From Paraburkholderia kirstenboschensis (lineage in GTDB: Bacteria; Pseudomonadota; Gammaproteobacteria; Burkholderiales; Burkholderiaceae), in assembly GCF_904848585.1 (NCBI RefSeq), contig NZ_CAJHCR010000001.1:496001-560000 (forward strand): 64,000 bases of DNA, read 5' to 3'. The position numbers and the translations under genes were made by a program. Position 1 is the first letter of the stretch. Every line of letters begins with the position of its first letter. The notes under the pieces are model-generated. The model had not been told where the DNA came from. It saw only the letters and a list, made by a program, of their open reading frames with translations, and made no database searches. This document shows, piece after piece, positions 35,559 to 48,549 of the stretch.

Positions 35559-35983
35559 TTGCGACAACCCGTTCGCGCACGGCGCACCGGGGTTCCAGTC
35601 AAAAGCGAGATGGAGAGACAGTCGAAGCGCGCCGCGTGACGGCAATGAAACTGCTGGCAATAAGCCTGCGGAGTTGGCTGCGAACTATCTGGGATTGCGC
35701 GGAGTGCCTTTTCAGGCCGACTCGCGCGGTCGACGAGTCAACGTCGTGGGACCATGCCAGGGATGGCCATATGCACTGCGAACATGTGACGCCTCCCTGT
35801 AGTCAATGAGGTGGAGAAAGTAGACGGGGCGAGTGCCCGAGAACCGACTATATCAGCACTGTTTTGCCGCCGCAATCGACGAGGTTTCGTTGTTGACTCG
35901 CTCGGACACCGCGGTAGCGACGACGAATACCGACGACGAATATCGACATGCAATCAACGAAACAGAACGACAAGGCAAAACGG
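35559..35983. other. intergenic region, nothing recognised
   Basis: This 425-nt gap lies between the second ABC exporter and the tRNA-Val terminator. I see no credible ORF, repeat or RNA gene in it. Confidence 0.5.
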
Positions 35984-36019
35984 AAAAGGGCTTACGCATT
36001 GCTGCGTAAGCCCTTTTTT
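35984..36019. terminator. terminator downstream of tRNA-Val
   Basis: A perfect 15-bp stem (AAAAGGGCTTACGCA/TGCGTAAGCCCTTTT) with a 4-nt loop. TTTT continues on the minus strand, which terminates tRNA-Val. TTTTTT follows on the plus strand. Confidence 0.85.
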
Positions 36020-36045
36020 CTTCGGTGATCGACACACCAAAATTC

Positions 36046-36120
36046 TGGTGGGTAGTACTGGGATCGAACCAGTGACCCCTGCCGTGTGAAGGCAGTGCTC
36101 TACCGCTGAGCTAACCACCC
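36046..36120 (-). tRNA. tRNA-Val (CAC)
   Basis: A 75-nt cloverleaf read on the minus strand: acceptor GGGTGGT with ACTACCC and encoded ACCA. The anticodon loop TTCACAC gives CAC, reading GUG. T-loop TTCGATC. Confidence 0.95.
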
Positions 36121-36132
36121 GAAGAGATCGAA

Positions 36133-36161
36133 ATTATGCCGGGGATTTGCGAGCTCGTCCA
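36133..36161 (-). promoter_or_regulatory. candidate promoter of tRNA-Val
   Basis: Read on the minus strand: TGGACG (36161-36156), 17-bp spacer, CATAAT (36138-36133), 12 bp before the tRNA. It lies between the dnaQ stop and the tRNA, so the tRNA need not depend on the dnaQ transcript. Confidence 0.6.
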
Positions 36162-36168
36162 GCACTTT

Positions 36169-36903
36169 TTAAGCGGCTTGCTCATCCGACATGGGCACGG
36201 GTTCAAGGCGCCACACGCTCGTGCCTTTGATCGCCTTGTCGAGGCCATCCAGAACCGCCTGATGGGCGGCGAGTTCTTCGTCGCTCGCGGCAATCACGAC
36301 GAGTTCCAGCGAGTCGATGGCCACGCGCGGCGCATGCGCTTCGCCGCTGCCGTGCGATTCGCCCAGCATGTCAATAACAAGGCTTTCCTGACCGCGCGTC
36401 ATCGCCAGATAGACCTCGGCGAGCAGTTCCGAGTCGAGCAGGGCGCCGTGCAGCGTACGGTGCGCATTGCTGATGCCGAAGCGGTCGCACAAAGCGTCGA
36501 GTGAATTGCGCTTGCCGGGGAACATCTGCTTCGCGCGCGCAAGCGTGTCGATGATCTCGCCGCAATAGGTGCTGACGGGCGGCAGGCCGAGCAACGCGAA
36601 TTCGGCGTCCAGGAACCCGATGTCGAACGGCGCGTTGTGAATGATCAGGTCCGCGTCCTGAATGAAGTCTCGAAACTGGTCGGCAATCTCGGCGAACTTC
36701 GGCTTGTCGCTGAGGAACTCGGTAGTCAGCCCGTGGACCGCCAATGCGCCGGGATCGCTGTCGCGCTCAGGGTTGATATAGAAGTGCAGATTGTTGCCGG
36801 TGAGGCGCCGGTTCACCAGTTCGACGCAACCCAGTTCGAGGATGCGGTCGCCGGTCCGGGCATTCAGGCCGGTCGTTTCAGTATCGAGGATAAGTTGACG
36901 CAT
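36169..36903 (-). CDS. dnaQ: DNA polymerase III epsilon subunit (3'-5' exonuclease)
   Basis: This 244-aa DEDDh exonuclease proofreads for the replicase. Exo I motif ILDTETTGL has Asp7 and Glu9; Exo II is IIHNAPFDIGFLDAEF; Exo III is HGALLDSELLAEVYL with His and Asp. A C-terminal part binds the alpha subunit. rnhA lies 87 nt upstream on the same strand. The rnhA-dnaQ pairing is very common in proteobacteria. Confidence 0.97.
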   Translation of the reverse strand: MRQLILDTETTGLNARTGDRILELGCVELVNRRLTGNNLHFYINPERDSDPGALAVHGLTTEFLSDKPKFAEIADQFRDFIQDADLIIHNAPFDIGFLDAEFALLGLPPVSTYCGEIIDTLARAKQMFPGKRNSLDALCDRFGISNAHRTLHGALLDSELLAEVYLAMTRGQESLVIDMLGESHGSGEAHAPRVAIDSLELVVIAASDEELAAHQAVLDGLDKAIKGTSVWRLEPVPMSDEQAA

Positions 36904-36990
36904 GTTGAGTTAGCTTTGCCTCAGAAATTGCAGCGGAAAAACAAGCGGGAAAAACGCAGGCGCCCAAGCGCGCCGGCGGGCGGCCAACGG

Positions 36991-37437
36991 TCACAGTTCC
37001 GCGAGCGATGCGACGCCGCGATTTGCGAGCTGATCCGCGCGTTCGTTTTCGGGGTGCCCGTTATGCCCGCGCACCCAGCGCCATTCGATCTCATGTTGCG
37101 CGACGAGCGCGTCGAGCCGCTTCCACAAATCGGCGTTTTTCACCGGCTGCTTTGCGGCAGTGACCCAGCCTTTCTTTTTCCAGCCGTGAATCCACTCGCT
37201 GATGCCTTTCTGCACGTACTGCGAGTCCGTGTGCACGACGGCTTTGCACGGACGCTTCAGCGCTTCGAGCGCGGATATCACGCCCATCAGCTCCATGCGA
37301 TTGTTGGTGGTATTCGCTTCGCCGCCGAACAACTCTTTTTCCTGATCGCCGAAGCGCAGCAACGCGCCCCAGCCACCGGGGCCGGGGTTGCCCTTGCAGG
37401 CGCCGTCGGTATATATGTCGATGATGTTTGCTGTCAT
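36991..37437 (-). CDS. rnhA: ribonuclease HI
   Basis: The 148-aa enzyme cuts RNA in RNA-DNA hybrids. The four acidic catalytic residues are visible: Asp11 ([11 protein letters not shown]), Glu in NRMELMG, Asp in VHTDSQYV and Asp in [10 protein letters not shown] basic handle lies at [20 protein letters not shown] 37437 overlaps the stop of the upstream methyltransferase gene (ATGA), which decides the start and implies coupled translation. The longer frame upstream is part of the methyltransferase gene in another frame. Confidence 0.97.
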   Translation of the reverse strand: MTANIIDIYTDGACKGNPGPGGWGALLRFGDQEKELFGGEANTTNNRMELMGVISALEALKRPCKAVVHTDSQYVQKGISEWIHGWKKKGWVTAAKQPVKNADLWKRLDALVAQHEIEWRWVRGHNGHPENERADQLANRGVASLAEL

Positions 37438-38303
37438 TGAGTATGGTTGCGTGTGTTCGGTGTGGCGGCAGGCGCAAGGCCTGCGGCGAGGACGGGCTTT
37501 TTCACCTTGAGCGGCCCGACGAGGCGCATGCCGCGCACGCGCTTGATCGCCTTGATCATGTAGGTCGCGCCGAAGATCGGCCACCAGCGGTCGCCGGCGG
37601 CTTCCATGAAACCGTAGCGGGAGAGCCACTGGTCGCTGTCGAGCGGCGGACGATAGCAGCCGAAGCGCCCGCGTTCAAGGTCGAATCCGAGCAGCTTGAT
37701 CCAGTCTTTCAGACGCGTGAACGCGATCAGATCGACAGCGGCGGGCACGAACGGCCGGCCCGTCATTTTGCCGACCGATTGCCGCGCGCCCCATAACGAA
37801 AGCGAGTTGAAGCCGAGAATGATCAGCTGGCCCTCCGGCATCAGCACGCGCTCCGCTTCCCGCAGCAGGCGGTGCGGGTCGCTCGTGAATTCGAGCGTGT
37901 GCGGCATCACGATCAGATCGACGCTCTGGGCTTCGAACGGCAAATCCAGCAGGTCGCACCAGACCGCGCTGCGTCCGGCGGGCGAGGGCAGCGGCGCCAG
38001 CGCTGGGCCGCCGCGCGCGTGGCCGTTGCCCGGGCCGCCTGTCAAGCCACTGCCGGCAAGTGCCTGAGCGCGCGGGTAACCATAGGGCGCACTCGCGCCG
38101 CTCGCGGCATCGAGTACGAGCCCGCGGCAGGGCATGCGGTTTTCGCGCAACGCGTCGAGCTGCGGCAGGCCGAGCTGCAGCGCGTGGTAGCCGAACACGT
38201 CCGACACCACGCGGTCGAGTTGCGTCTGTTCCCACTCCAGCACGTAGCGGCCGGGCGGCGAATCCGTCCAGGCGGGCCAGTCTATAATCGCTCGGTCAGT
38301 CAT
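37434..38303 (-). CDS. SAM-dependent methyltransferase
   Basis: This 289-aa class I methyltransferase has motif I VLDAASG followed by an unusual 45-residue Gly/Ala/Pro-rich insertion before the next strand. Then come [53 protein letters not shown], a methyltransferase type-11 core. The same gene lies between gloB and rnhA in many proteobacteria; its substrate is unknown. ATG 38303 ([12 protein letters not shown]) is only 19 nt from the divergent gloB start. Its stop overlaps rnhA. Confidence 0.88.
   Translation of the reverse strand: MTDRAIIDWPAWTDSPPGRYVLEWEQTQLDRVVSDVFGYHALQLGLPQLDALRENRMPCRGLVLDAASGASAPYGYPRAQALAGSGLTGGPGNGHARGGPALAPLPSPAGRSAVWCDLLDLPFEAQSVDLIVMPHTLEFTSDPHRLLREAERVLMPEGQLIILGFNSLSLWGARQSVGKMTGRPFVPAAVDLIAFTRLKDWIKLLGFDLERGRFGCYRPPLDSDQWLSRYGFMEAAGDRWWPIFGATYMIKAIKRVRGMRLVGPLKVKKPVLAAGLAPAATPNTRNHTQ
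38283..38288 (+). promoter_or_regulatory. -10 box for gloB
   Basis: A consensus TATAAT lies 34 bp before the gloB ATG, inside the first codons of the divergent methyltransferase gene. The -35 region is weak. Confidence 0.5.
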
Positions 38304-38322
38304 ATCAAAGAATGCGTCGCCT

Positions 38323-39114
38323 ATGAATGCGCTCGAGTACGTACCGGTCCCGGCGTTTGAAGACAATTACATCTGGGTCGTTTCCGACGGACACCATGCG
38401 GTAGTCGTCGATCCGGGCGAAGCCGCTCCCGTTCGCGCCTATCTGGCCAAGCGCGGGTGGCGGCTGAGCGCTATTTTACTCACGCACCATCATCAAGACC
38501 ATGTCGGCGGAGTAGCCGATCTGCTGAATGGCCAGGCCGTTCCTGTCTACGGGCCCGCCGGTGAAGCGATCGGGCATCTCACACACCGTCTGAAACATGG
38601 CGATCGCGTGACGATCGCGGCTCCCGCGCTCGATTTGAGCGTACTCGAGGTGCCGGGCCATACGAGTGGCCACATCGCCTATTTTCAGGCGGCGGACCCG
38701 GGCGGCACGCCGCATGTGTTCTGCGGCGACACGCTGTTCGCCTGCGGATGCGGGCGGCTCTTCGAAGGCACCCCGAGCCAGATGCTCGCGTCGCTCGACT
38801 CGCTTGCTGCGTTGCCCGGCGCGACCGAGGTCCACTGCGCGCACGAGTACACGCTGTCGAACATCCGCTTCGCGCTCGCGTGTGATCCGAACAACGGCGA
38901 ACTGCTCGCCTGGCGCGACAAGGCGAGCGACTTGCGGGCTCGCAACGTGCCCACGCTGCCGACCACGATCGCTCACGAACGCGCCGTGAATCCGTTCCTG
39001 CGCGCCGACAACCCTGCCATTCAGGCGACCTTGCAGGAGCAATTGCATGCCGACGTACCCGACCGGCTGGCGTCGTTCACACTGATGCGCGAGTGGAAAA
39101 ACCGCTTCCGGTGA
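38323..39114 (+). CDS. gloB: hydroxyacylglutathione hydrolase (glyoxalase II)
   Basis: The 263-aa metallo-beta-lactamase-fold enzyme splits S-lactoylglutathione to lactate and glutathione in methylglyoxal detoxification. The binuclear metal motif THHHQDH is at residues 54-60. Further metal ligands lie in VPGHTSGH, FCGDTLFACGCGRLFEG and CAHEYTLSN. The C-terminal domain ends LMREWKNRFR. Divergent from the methyltransferase-rnhA-dnaQ unit. Confidence 0.97.
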   Translation: MNALEYVPVPAFEDNYIWVVSDGHHAVVVDPGEAAPVRAYLAKRGWRLSAILLTHHHQDHVGGVADLLNGQAVPVYGPAGEAIGHLTHRLKHGDRVTIAAPALDLSVLEVPGHTSGHIAYFQAADPGGTPHVFCGDTLFACGCGRLFEGTPSQMLASLDSLAALPGATEVHCAHEYTLSNIRFALACDPNNGELLAWRDKASDLRARNVPTLPTTIAHERAVNPFLRADNPAIQATLQEQLHADVPDRLASFTLMREWKNRFR

Positions 39115-39202
39115 CCGGGTTCGTCCTGGGGGCTTCCTCAAGCGAAGAATCGGAAGAATTCGCCAAGCCCTAGATTTGCTTGATAATTTGGTCAATTTCC
39201 GA

Positions 39203-39231
39203 TTGACGTAGACGTTACGGTTTCGTACTAT
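39203..39231 (+). promoter_or_regulatory. sigma-70 promoter of mltD
   Basis: TTGACG (39203-39208), 17-bp spacer, TACTAT (39226-39231), 39 bp before the chosen ATG. Confidence 0.8.
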
Positions 39232-39270
39232 CGGCTGCAAATTCCAGCCCTTGTGGAAGCCGAGACGTTC

Positions 39271-40920
39271 ATGCGATTTATCTTTAGTGCGTTGCTGGTC
39301 CTGACGCTCGCCGCCTGCGCGAGCCAGGGACCAACGACGAGCAGCGCCACCACCGCAACAAATCCCGCCAGCCAGCAAGCCGTAGCCGACGCACTTCGCA
39401 AGACAGCCACCGCCAAGGAAACCATCAACGTCGACAAGGGCTCAGTCACGCAGTTGACGAGCGCCGACGCCGATTTGTGGGGCCGCATTCGCCGTGGTTT
39501 CCAGATGCCGGATCTGCAAACAGACCTGGTCGACATGCAGGTCAACTGGTACGCGCAGCGTCCGGACTACGTGCAGCGCATGACTGAGCGCTCGCAGAAA
39601 TACCTGTACCACATCGTCGAAGAGCTCGAGGCGCGCCATATGCCGACCGAGCTCGCGTTGCTGCCATTCATCGAATCGGCGTACAGCCCGCAGGCGTTGT
39701 CGGTGGCGAAAGCGGCCGGCATGTGGCAATTCATGCCGGGCACCGGCCGTACCTACAACCTCAAGCAGAACATGTGGCAGGACGAGCGCCGCGACGTGCT
39801 GGCGTCGACCAGTGCCGCGCTCGACTATCTGTCACGCCTGCACGACATGTTCGGCGACTGGCAACTGGCACTCGCTGCGTACAACTGGGGTGAGGGCAAT
39901 GTGCAGCGCGCGATTGCGCGCAACGAAGCGGCGGGCTTGCCGACAGACTATCTGAGCCTGCGCATGCCCAACGAAACGCGCAACTACGTGCCGAAGCTGC
40001 AGGCGGTCAAGAACATCGTGACGAACCCGCAAATGTACGGGCTCGCGTTGCCGTCGATTCCGAACCACCCGTATTTCGTGACCGTCACCACGTCGCACGA
40101 TATCGACGTGGACACGGCCGCTAAACTGGCTAACCTCTCGCTCGACGAATTCCGTTCGTTGAACCCGTCGTTCAGAAAGCCGGTGATCCTTGGCGCGACG
40201 CAGCCGCAAATCCTGCTGCCGTTCGACAACGCGAGCGCGTTCGAGCGCAATCTGAAAACGTACTCGGGTTCGCTGTCTTCTTGGACCACATACACGGTCA
40301 CCGAGCGTTCGGCGCCGGCGGCAATCGCGCAAAAGATTGGTGTCGATGCCGACACGCTGATGGAAGTGAACAAGATTCCGGTCGGCATGCGTCTGAAGCC
40401 GGGTTCCACAATCGTCGTGCCGCGCGGTTCGGATGACGACGAGGACATCAGTGCGGACGTCGCCGAAAGCGCTGTGCTGGCTATGGAGCCCGACGTTCCC
40501 GACACCCGCAAGATGCTGATCCGCGTGCGCCGCAATCAGTCCATGGCGGCTATCGCAATGCGTTATGGTGTGTCCGTCGGCCAGTTGAAGTCGTGGAACC
40601 GCACACATCGCGATAGCGTGTCGCGCGGCCAGGTCATCGTGCTGCATGTGCCGGTCGGCAGGGCTGTCCCGAGTGAACCGGGTCCTGAGCGCATCGCGAC
40701 CGACGTCCAGGGTGGCGGGGTCCAGAAGATTGGCACGCACGTGGGCGGTTCGAAAGGCGAATCGCACAACGACACGAAGAAGGGGCGTGGCCACTCGGCT
40801 GTGGTGAAGGTGTCCGAGCCGGTCGCCAAGGCCGGCAAATCGAAAGCGTCTGCCGCGCCTGCTGGCAAGGTGACCAAAGTGTCGGCTTCCACGTCGGGCA
40901 AGGCCAAGAAGAGCAAGTAA
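39271..40920 (+). CDS. mltD: membrane-bound lytic murein transglycosylase D
   Basis: The 549-aa outer-membrane lipoprotein cuts peptidoglycan glycan strands to 1,6-anhydro ends. The lipobox LAAC at residues 17-20 follows a short signal peptide. The SLT domain (about 105-250) carries the catalytic Glu in LLPFIESAYSP, then AAGMWQFMPGTGRTY and LALAAYNWGEGNV. Two LysM-type repeats follow (about 340-385 and 415-460). The last 90 residues are Lys/Gly/Ser-rich. ATG 39271 is chosen over GTG 39253 because it gives a proper signal peptide. Confidence 0.95.
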   Translation: MRFIFSALLVLTLAACASQGPTTSSATTATNPASQQAVADALRKTATAKETINVDKGSVTQLTSADADLWGRIRRGFQMPDLQTDLVDMQVNWYAQRPDYVQRMTERSQKYLYHIVEELEARHMPTELALLPFIESAYSPQALSVAKAAGMWQFMPGTGRTYNLKQNMWQDERRDVLASTSAALDYLSRLHDMFGDWQLALAAYNWGEGNVQRAIARNEAAGLPTDYLSLRMPNETRNYVPKLQAVKNIVTNPQMYGLALPSIPNHPYFVTVTTSHDIDVDTAAKLANLSLDEFRSLNPSFRKPVILGATQPQILLPFDNASAFERNLKTYSGSLSSWTTYTVTERSAPAAIAQKIGVDADTLMEVNKIPVGMRLKPGSTIVVPRGSDDDEDISADVAESAVLAMEPDVPDTRKMLIRVRRNQSMAAIAMRYGVSVGQLKSWNRTHRDSVSRGQVIVLHVPVGRAVPSEPGPERIATDVQGGGVQKIGTHVGGSKGESHNDTKKGRGHSAVVKVSEPVAKAGKSKASAAPAGKVTKVSASTSGKAKKSK

Positions 40921-40999
40921 GCACGACAACGGCGATTGAGGCCCTTGCGTTTGGGGCTCACGCAACTGTCCCACTGCAGTCGCACATCCCGTTTTTTCG

Positions 41000-41028
41000 A
41001 CGCCGTCATCCTGTGGTGACGGCGTTTT
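41000..41028 (+). terminator. terminator of mltD
   Basis: Stem ACGCCGTCA/TGACGGCGT (9 bp) with an 8-nt loop is followed by TTT, 80 nt after the mltD stop. Confidence 0.75.
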
Positions 41029-41111
41029 CCATTTGCGGGGTCGTCGGCGAACACCGCCGAATTCCGATATCGTTCGTCATCTAGCCTGCGGCCAACCAAA
41101 TATAAGAGCGT

Positions 41112-42350
41112 ATGTCGTCGACCCAGTTGCGCGTCTTTCTGCTGTTTTCTGCTGGTTATTTCGTGTCCTATGTGTTCCGGGGCGTCAATCTAGGTTTTGC
41201 GCCGTTTATCACTCGCGACCTCGGATTGTCCGCGGCCGATCTCGGCGTGCTGACCAGTTTGTACTTCCTCGGCTTCGCGGGCGCACAGATTCCGGCCGGC
41301 GTGTTGCTCGACTATTTCGGCCCCCGGCGCGTGACGGCTGTCACCTTGCTGTTTGCCGCAGCGGGAATCTGGGTGTTCGGCGCGGCCCACAGCCTCGGCA
41401 TGATGATGGCGGGGCGGCTGCTCATCGGCGTCGGCGTATCCGTGTGCCTCGGTGCCGCATTCAAGGCGTTGGCGCAGCATTTCGCGTCGGCGCGCCTGCC
41501 GCTGATGAACGGCCTCGTCATGGCGCTCGGCGGCTTCGGCGGAGTCATGGTCGGCTCTCCGCTCACATGGGTGCTCACCTTTAGCAGCTGGCGTTCGGTC
41601 TGCGTCGGGCTCGGTCTGTTGACGGTCGTCGTGGCGCTCGCCCAGTGGGCGCTCGTTCCAGAAACGAATGAAACCCGTCATCAGGCGAGTATCGGCGCGC
41701 AGTTTCAGGGCACGCTGCATATCCTACGGAGCGCGGCGTTCTGGAAAATCGCGTCGTTTTCGGTCGTCACGCAGGGCGTTTTCTATGCGATGCAATCGTT
41801 ATGGGTCGGCGCATGGCTGCGCGACGTCCAGGGCTTCGAGCCGCGGGAAGCTGCTGCGCTAGTGTCGATTCTCGGTTTCGCGATGATGGCTGGTTGCGTC
41901 GGCTTCGGTGCAGCGGCCCGCAGTCTCGAGCGGCGCGGCGTATCGCTGTATGCGTTTTGCGGCATCGGCATGGCGCTGTATGTGCTGACCCAGCTGCTAA
42001 TCGTGTTCAATGCGCCGCTTCCGGCGAGTTTGCTGTGGGCGGCGTACGGCATCTTCGGCGGTACTGGCATTCTCACGTATGCGGTAATGGCGCGCAGCTT
42101 TCCTGCGCAGATGATCGGCCGTGTGAACACCACACTGACATTGATCATTTTTCTGCTGATCTTCGGTTTTCAGATCGGCGTGGGCGCAGTCCTGTCGCAT
42201 TGGCCGGCGAGCGGCGGCCATTATCCGGCGGCCGCTCATCTGACGGCGTGGGGAGTTCTCATCGCGTTTCAGGTGCTGAGCGCAGTCTGGTACGTGCTCC
42301 CGGGACGGAAGCCGGTGCACGCCGCCGCCCACGCTCAACAGGATGCGTGA
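41112..42350 (+). CDS. MFS transporter
   Basis: The 412-aa protein has twelve predicted membrane helices. The first-loop signature region is LDYFGPRRVTAVTLLFAAAGIWVFG, preceded by FLGFAGAQIPAGVLLDYFG. The N-terminal helix LFSAGYFVSYVFRGVNLGFAPFI resembles nitrate/nitrite porter and other anion:cation symporter-like members. Substrate cannot be assigned. ATG 41112 follows TATAAG (41101-41106) by 5 nt, so its mRNA may be nearly leaderless. It is monocistronic. Confidence 0.9.
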   Translation: MSSTQLRVFLLFSAGYFVSYVFRGVNLGFAPFITRDLGLSAADLGVLTSLYFLGFAGAQIPAGVLLDYFGPRRVTAVTLLFAAAGIWVFGAAHSLGMMMAGRLLIGVGVSVCLGAAFKALAQHFASARLPLMNGLVMALGGFGGVMVGSPLTWVLTFSSWRSVCVGLGLLTVVVALAQWALVPETNETRHQASIGAQFQGTLHILRSAAFWKIASFSVVTQGVFYAMQSLWVGAWLRDVQGFEPREAAALVSILGFAMMAGCVGFGAAARSLERRGVSLYAFCGIGMALYVLTQLLIVFNAPLPASLLWAAYGIFGGTGILTYAVMARSFPAQMIGRVNTTLTLIIFLLIFGFQIGVGAVLSHWPASGGHYPAAAHLTAWGVLIAFQVLSAVWYVLPGRKPVHAAAHAQQDA

Positions 42351-42806
42351 GCCTTCCTCCAGCGATTTGCGGGGAACCGCAGGGCGGACGCACTATCGCT
42401 CGCACTATCCTGAATCCGGCGACGTAAAACTTGCCGGCTTGCCGCGCGGGCCGCGCCCCGCAAGGCTTTGACTCGTTTTCCGTGCGTCGCCGAGGGATCG
42501 GCGCGCCATCTCGGATTTGGAGAGAAGGGCACTCGCAGGCTATAATCCCGAGGTTTGAGCTTATCAACCCGCACCCTAGCGCCTACCTCTTCCATACCGT
42601 TCATCCGCCGCGCGCCACTGGCGTAGCAAGCAGCCCGCATCAAGCCGGTCCGTCCACAAAATGGACACATCGGACACCTCGCGCGCCTTGCAACGTCAAC
42701 GGCAGTACGCGAGCGAGTCTGCGCGCGCATCGCATGATGCCGTCCGCTGCGGCTCGCAAACCGGATAGGCAGGTCGGCAACAGGGTGTTCCCCCAAGGAG
42801 TCTCCC
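42351..42806. other. intergenic region and carA leader
   Basis: This 456-nt gap between the MFS gene and carA holds a TATAAT-type promoter (42517-42546). From it, about 250 nt of untranslated leader run to the carA start. No conserved riboswitch or intrinsic terminator is recognised in it. Confidence 0.5.
42517..42546 (+). promoter_or_regulatory. candidate promoter of carAB
   Basis: TTGGAG (42517-42522), 18-bp spacer, TATAAT (42541-42546). The leader to carA would be about 254 nt. Confidence 0.6.
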
Positions 42807-43961
42807 GTGTTGCCGTCATTTTCTCCCGCTCTGCTCGCGCTCGCCGACGGCACGGTCTTTCGTGGTTATTCGATCGGCGCCCCCGGGCATACCATCGGCG
42901 AAGTGGTGTTCAACACCGCTATCACCGGCTATCAGGAAATTCTGACTGACCCGAGCTACGCGCGCCAGATCGTGACCCTCACGTACCCGCATATCGGCAA
43001 CGTCGGCGTGAACGCCGAAGACGTCGAAGCGACGAAAGTCCATGCCGCCGGGCTGATCATTCGCGACCTGCCGGTTCTCGCGTCGAACTTCCGCATGGAG
43101 CGCACGCTCACGCAATATCTGCAGGACGAAGGCGTGGTCGCGATCGCCGGCCTCGACACCCGCAAGCTGACCCGCGTCCTGCGTGACAAGGGCGCGCAAA
43201 ACGGCGCGATCCTCGCCGGTTCGGACGACGAAGCCCGCGCTATCGAACTCGCACGCTCTTTCCCCGGCCTCGCGGGCATGGACCTCGCGAAAGTCGTGTC
43301 GACGAAAGAAACTTACGAATGGACGCAGACCGAATGGCGTCTGGAAAGCGGCTACGGCAAGCTGAATGCGCCGAAGTATCGCGTCGTCGCGTTCGACTAC
43401 GGCGTCAAGTACAACATTCTGCGCATGCTCGCTGAGCGCGGCTGTCACGTTACTGTGCTGCCGGCAGAAGCCTCCGCCGCCGACGCGCTCGCGCTCAATC
43501 CGGACGGCATCTTCCTGTCGAACGGCCCGGGTGATCCTGAGCCGTGCGACTACGCAATCGCGGCCACGAAGGAACTGATCGAGCGTGGCATTCCTACGTT
43601 CGGCATCTGCCTTGGCCATCAGATCATGGGCCTCGCGCTCGGCGCCAAAACCGTGAAGATGAAAACCGGCCACCACGGCGCCAACCATCCGGTGAAAGAT
43701 CTGGAAGACGGCCGCGTGATCATTACGTCGCAAAACCACGGCTTCGCAGTGGACGCCGACACGCTGCCCGCCAACGCGCGCGTCACGCACGTGTCGCTCT
43801 TCGACGGCACGCTGCAAGGCTTCGCTTTGAGCGACAAGCCGGCGTTCTGCTTCCAGGGCCATCCGGAAGCGTCGCCGGGCCCGCACGACATCGCCTATCT
43901 GTTCGACCGCTTCACCGCCTTGATGGACGCGAAGAAGGCCGGCAAGACCGCGGCGGCATAA
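42807..43961 (+). CDS. carA: carbamoyl-phosphate synthase small subunit
   Basis: The 384-aa glutaminase subunit supplies ammonia for carbamoyl phosphate used in arginine and pyrimidine synthesis. The N-terminal CPSase domain begins [24 protein letters not shown]. The C-terminal class I amidotransferase has the nucleophile Cys268 (GICLGHQ) and His352/Glu354 ([11 protein letters not shown]). The start is GTG 42807, with AAGGAG at 42795-42800; a TTG follows at 42810. carB lies 96 nt downstream. Confidence 0.98.
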   Translation: MLPSFSPALLALADGTVFRGYSIGAPGHTIGEVVFNTAITGYQEILTDPSYARQIVTLTYPHIGNVGVNAEDVEATKVHAAGLIIRDLPVLASNFRMERTLTQYLQDEGVVAIAGLDTRKLTRVLRDKGAQNGAILAGSDDEARAIELARSFPGLAGMDLAKVVSTKETYEWTQTEWRLESGYGKLNAPKYRVVAFDYGVKYNILRMLAERGCHVTVLPAEASAADALALNPDGIFLSNGPGDPEPCDYAIAATKELIERGIPTFGICLGHQIMGLALGAKTVKMKTGHHGANHPVKDLEDGRVIITSQNHGFAVDADTLPANARVTHVSLFDGTLQGFALSDKPAFCFQGHPEASPGPHDIAYLFDRFTALMDAKKAGKTAAA

Positions 43962-44057
43962 CAGGCACGGCTAGAAGCGGCGAGAGGCAAAGCGCGCGCA
44001 ACGCCCACGCGGCGCGCGCTGACGGAAAGAATTCAGGAATACATTAGCGAGAGCGTT

Positions 44058-47312
<3,255 letters not shown>

Positions 47313-47340
47313 GGCTTCGAATACCTGTCCAAGATGTAAG

Positions 47341-47434
47341 TGCCGCGGTTAAGCGGCGTTCCGCAGGTGCTGTGATCCGGGTTTTCCCCGGGTCGCCGGC
47401 TCCCACGGAATGCACTTAACCGCGGTGTTTTTTT
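47341..47434 (+). terminator. large structured terminator in the greA leader (possible sRNA)
   Basis: CCGCGGTTAAG (47343-47353) pairs perfectly with CTTAACCGCGG (47415-47425), and seven Ts follow (47428-47434). Inside are TTCCG/CGGAA (47359-47363 with 47406-47410) and a small ATCCGGG/CCCGGGT hairpin, so the whole forms one long nested stem. It ends carAB transcripts. From the promoter at 47282 it would release an RNA of about 118 nt instead of greA mRNA. The Lambda-like read-through balance is unknown. Confidence 0.75.
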
Positions 47435-47542
47435 ACGGCCGTTTTTTGTTCCAAAGCACCCCCGCATCTGTCTCTTTGGCGCCAGATGCCGCGCGGGGTC
47501 GAGCGAATTTGAAGCGGCCCAGCGTTTTCACGAGAGTTGTTT

Positions 47543-48019
47543 ATGAGCACTATTCCATTGACTAAGCGCGGCGCAGACATGTTGCGCGACGAATTGCAGC
47601 GCCTGAAATCGGTTGAACGTCCCGCCGTGATCAACTCGATCTCGGAAGCGCGCGCGCAGGGCGACCTGTCGGAAAACGCAGAATACGACGCAGCGAAGGA
47701 AAAGCAGGGCTTTATCGAGGGCCGCATCGCGGAAATCGAATCGAAACTGGCCGGCGCGCAGGTGATCGATCCGTCCAAGGTGGACGCGGACGGCCGCGTG
47801 GTGTTCGGCGCAACGGTCGAACTCGAAGATCTGGGCTCGGGCGCATCGGTCAAATATCAGATCGTCGGCGACGACGAAGCGGACATCGACCACGGCCTCA
47901 TTTCCATCAGCTCGCCGATTGCGCGCGCGCTGATCGGCAAGTCGGAAGGCGACGTGGCGTCGGTGCAGGCGCCCGGCGGCGTGCGCGAGTACGAAATCAT
48001 CGCGGTTAGCTACGTTTGA
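47543..48019 (+). CDS. greA: transcription elongation factor GreA
   Basis: The 158-aa factor rescues backtracked RNA polymerase by stimulating transcript cleavage. The N-terminal coiled coil has the acidic tip [25 protein letters not shown]. The C-terminal FKBP-like domain holds [37 protein letters not shown] 47543 is used; the frame is open to a TTG two codons upstream. A long structured leader precedes it. The DUF4149 gene follows closely. Confidence 0.97.
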   Translation: MSTIPLTKRGADMLRDELQRLKSVERPAVINSISEARAQGDLSENAEYDAAKEKQGFIEGRIAEIESKLAGAQVIDPSKVDADGRVVFGATVELEDLGSGASVKYQIVGDDEADIDHGLISISSPIARALIGKSEGDVASVQAPGGVREYEIIAVSYV

Positions 48020-48030
48020 GGGCGGCCACG

Positions 48031-48549
48031 GTGTCCCTGATGCCGCATCGAATTTTCCGTCTGCTGACGGTCGTTTGGGTCGGTAGCCTGCTGACTATCG
48101 GCTATGCCGTCGCGCCTGTGCTGTTCACTTCGCTCGACCGGACGACGGCGGGTGCGGTGGCCGCACAACTGTTTCGCATCGAAGGACTGCTCGGCGCCGT
48201 ATGCGGCATTCTGCTGCTCGGTCTGGCGAACGTGGTGATCCGGCGCGGCGGCAACGCGTATCGACGGTTGCGCTGGCTTGTCGCGGGAATGCTGCTGTGC
48301 GTGCTGGTGGGTTATTTCGCGCTGCAGCCGTTCATGAATGCCATGCGTATCGCCGCGCTCGAGGCGGGTACCGATGTCGGGCATTCCGCGTATGCGGCGC
48401 GCTTCGGCATGCTGCACGGTGTTTCGAGTCTGTTCTATCTGATTGAAAGCCTGCTCGGCGTGCTTCTCGTCTGGAAGTTGCCGGTGGGCGCGGGAGCCGG
48501 CTCGGTGCAGCAGGGCGCTCCCGATGTTTCCGGGAAAGTGACTGGCTAA
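48031..48549 (+). CDS. DUF4149 family membrane protein
   Basis: The 172-aa protein has four membrane helices: IFRLLTVVWVGSLLTIGYAVAPVLF, LLGAVCGILLLGLANVV, RWLVAGMLLCVLVGYFAL and SSLFYLIESLLGVLLVW. FGMLHGVSSLFYLIE is typical of DUF4149. Function unknown. GTG 48031 is chosen because GAGGG (48018-48022) lies 8 nt upstream; ATG 48040 is the alternative. It follows greA by 11 nt and is probably co-transcribed. Confidence 0.85.
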   Translation: MSLMPHRIFRLLTVVWVGSLLTIGYAVAPVLFTSLDRTTAGAVAAQLFRIEGLLGAVCGILLLGLANVVIRRGGNAYRRLRWLVAGMLLCVLVGYFALQPFMNAMRIAALEAGTDVGHSAYAARFGMLHGVSSLFYLIESLLGVLLVWKLPVGAGAGSVQQGAPDVSGKVTG

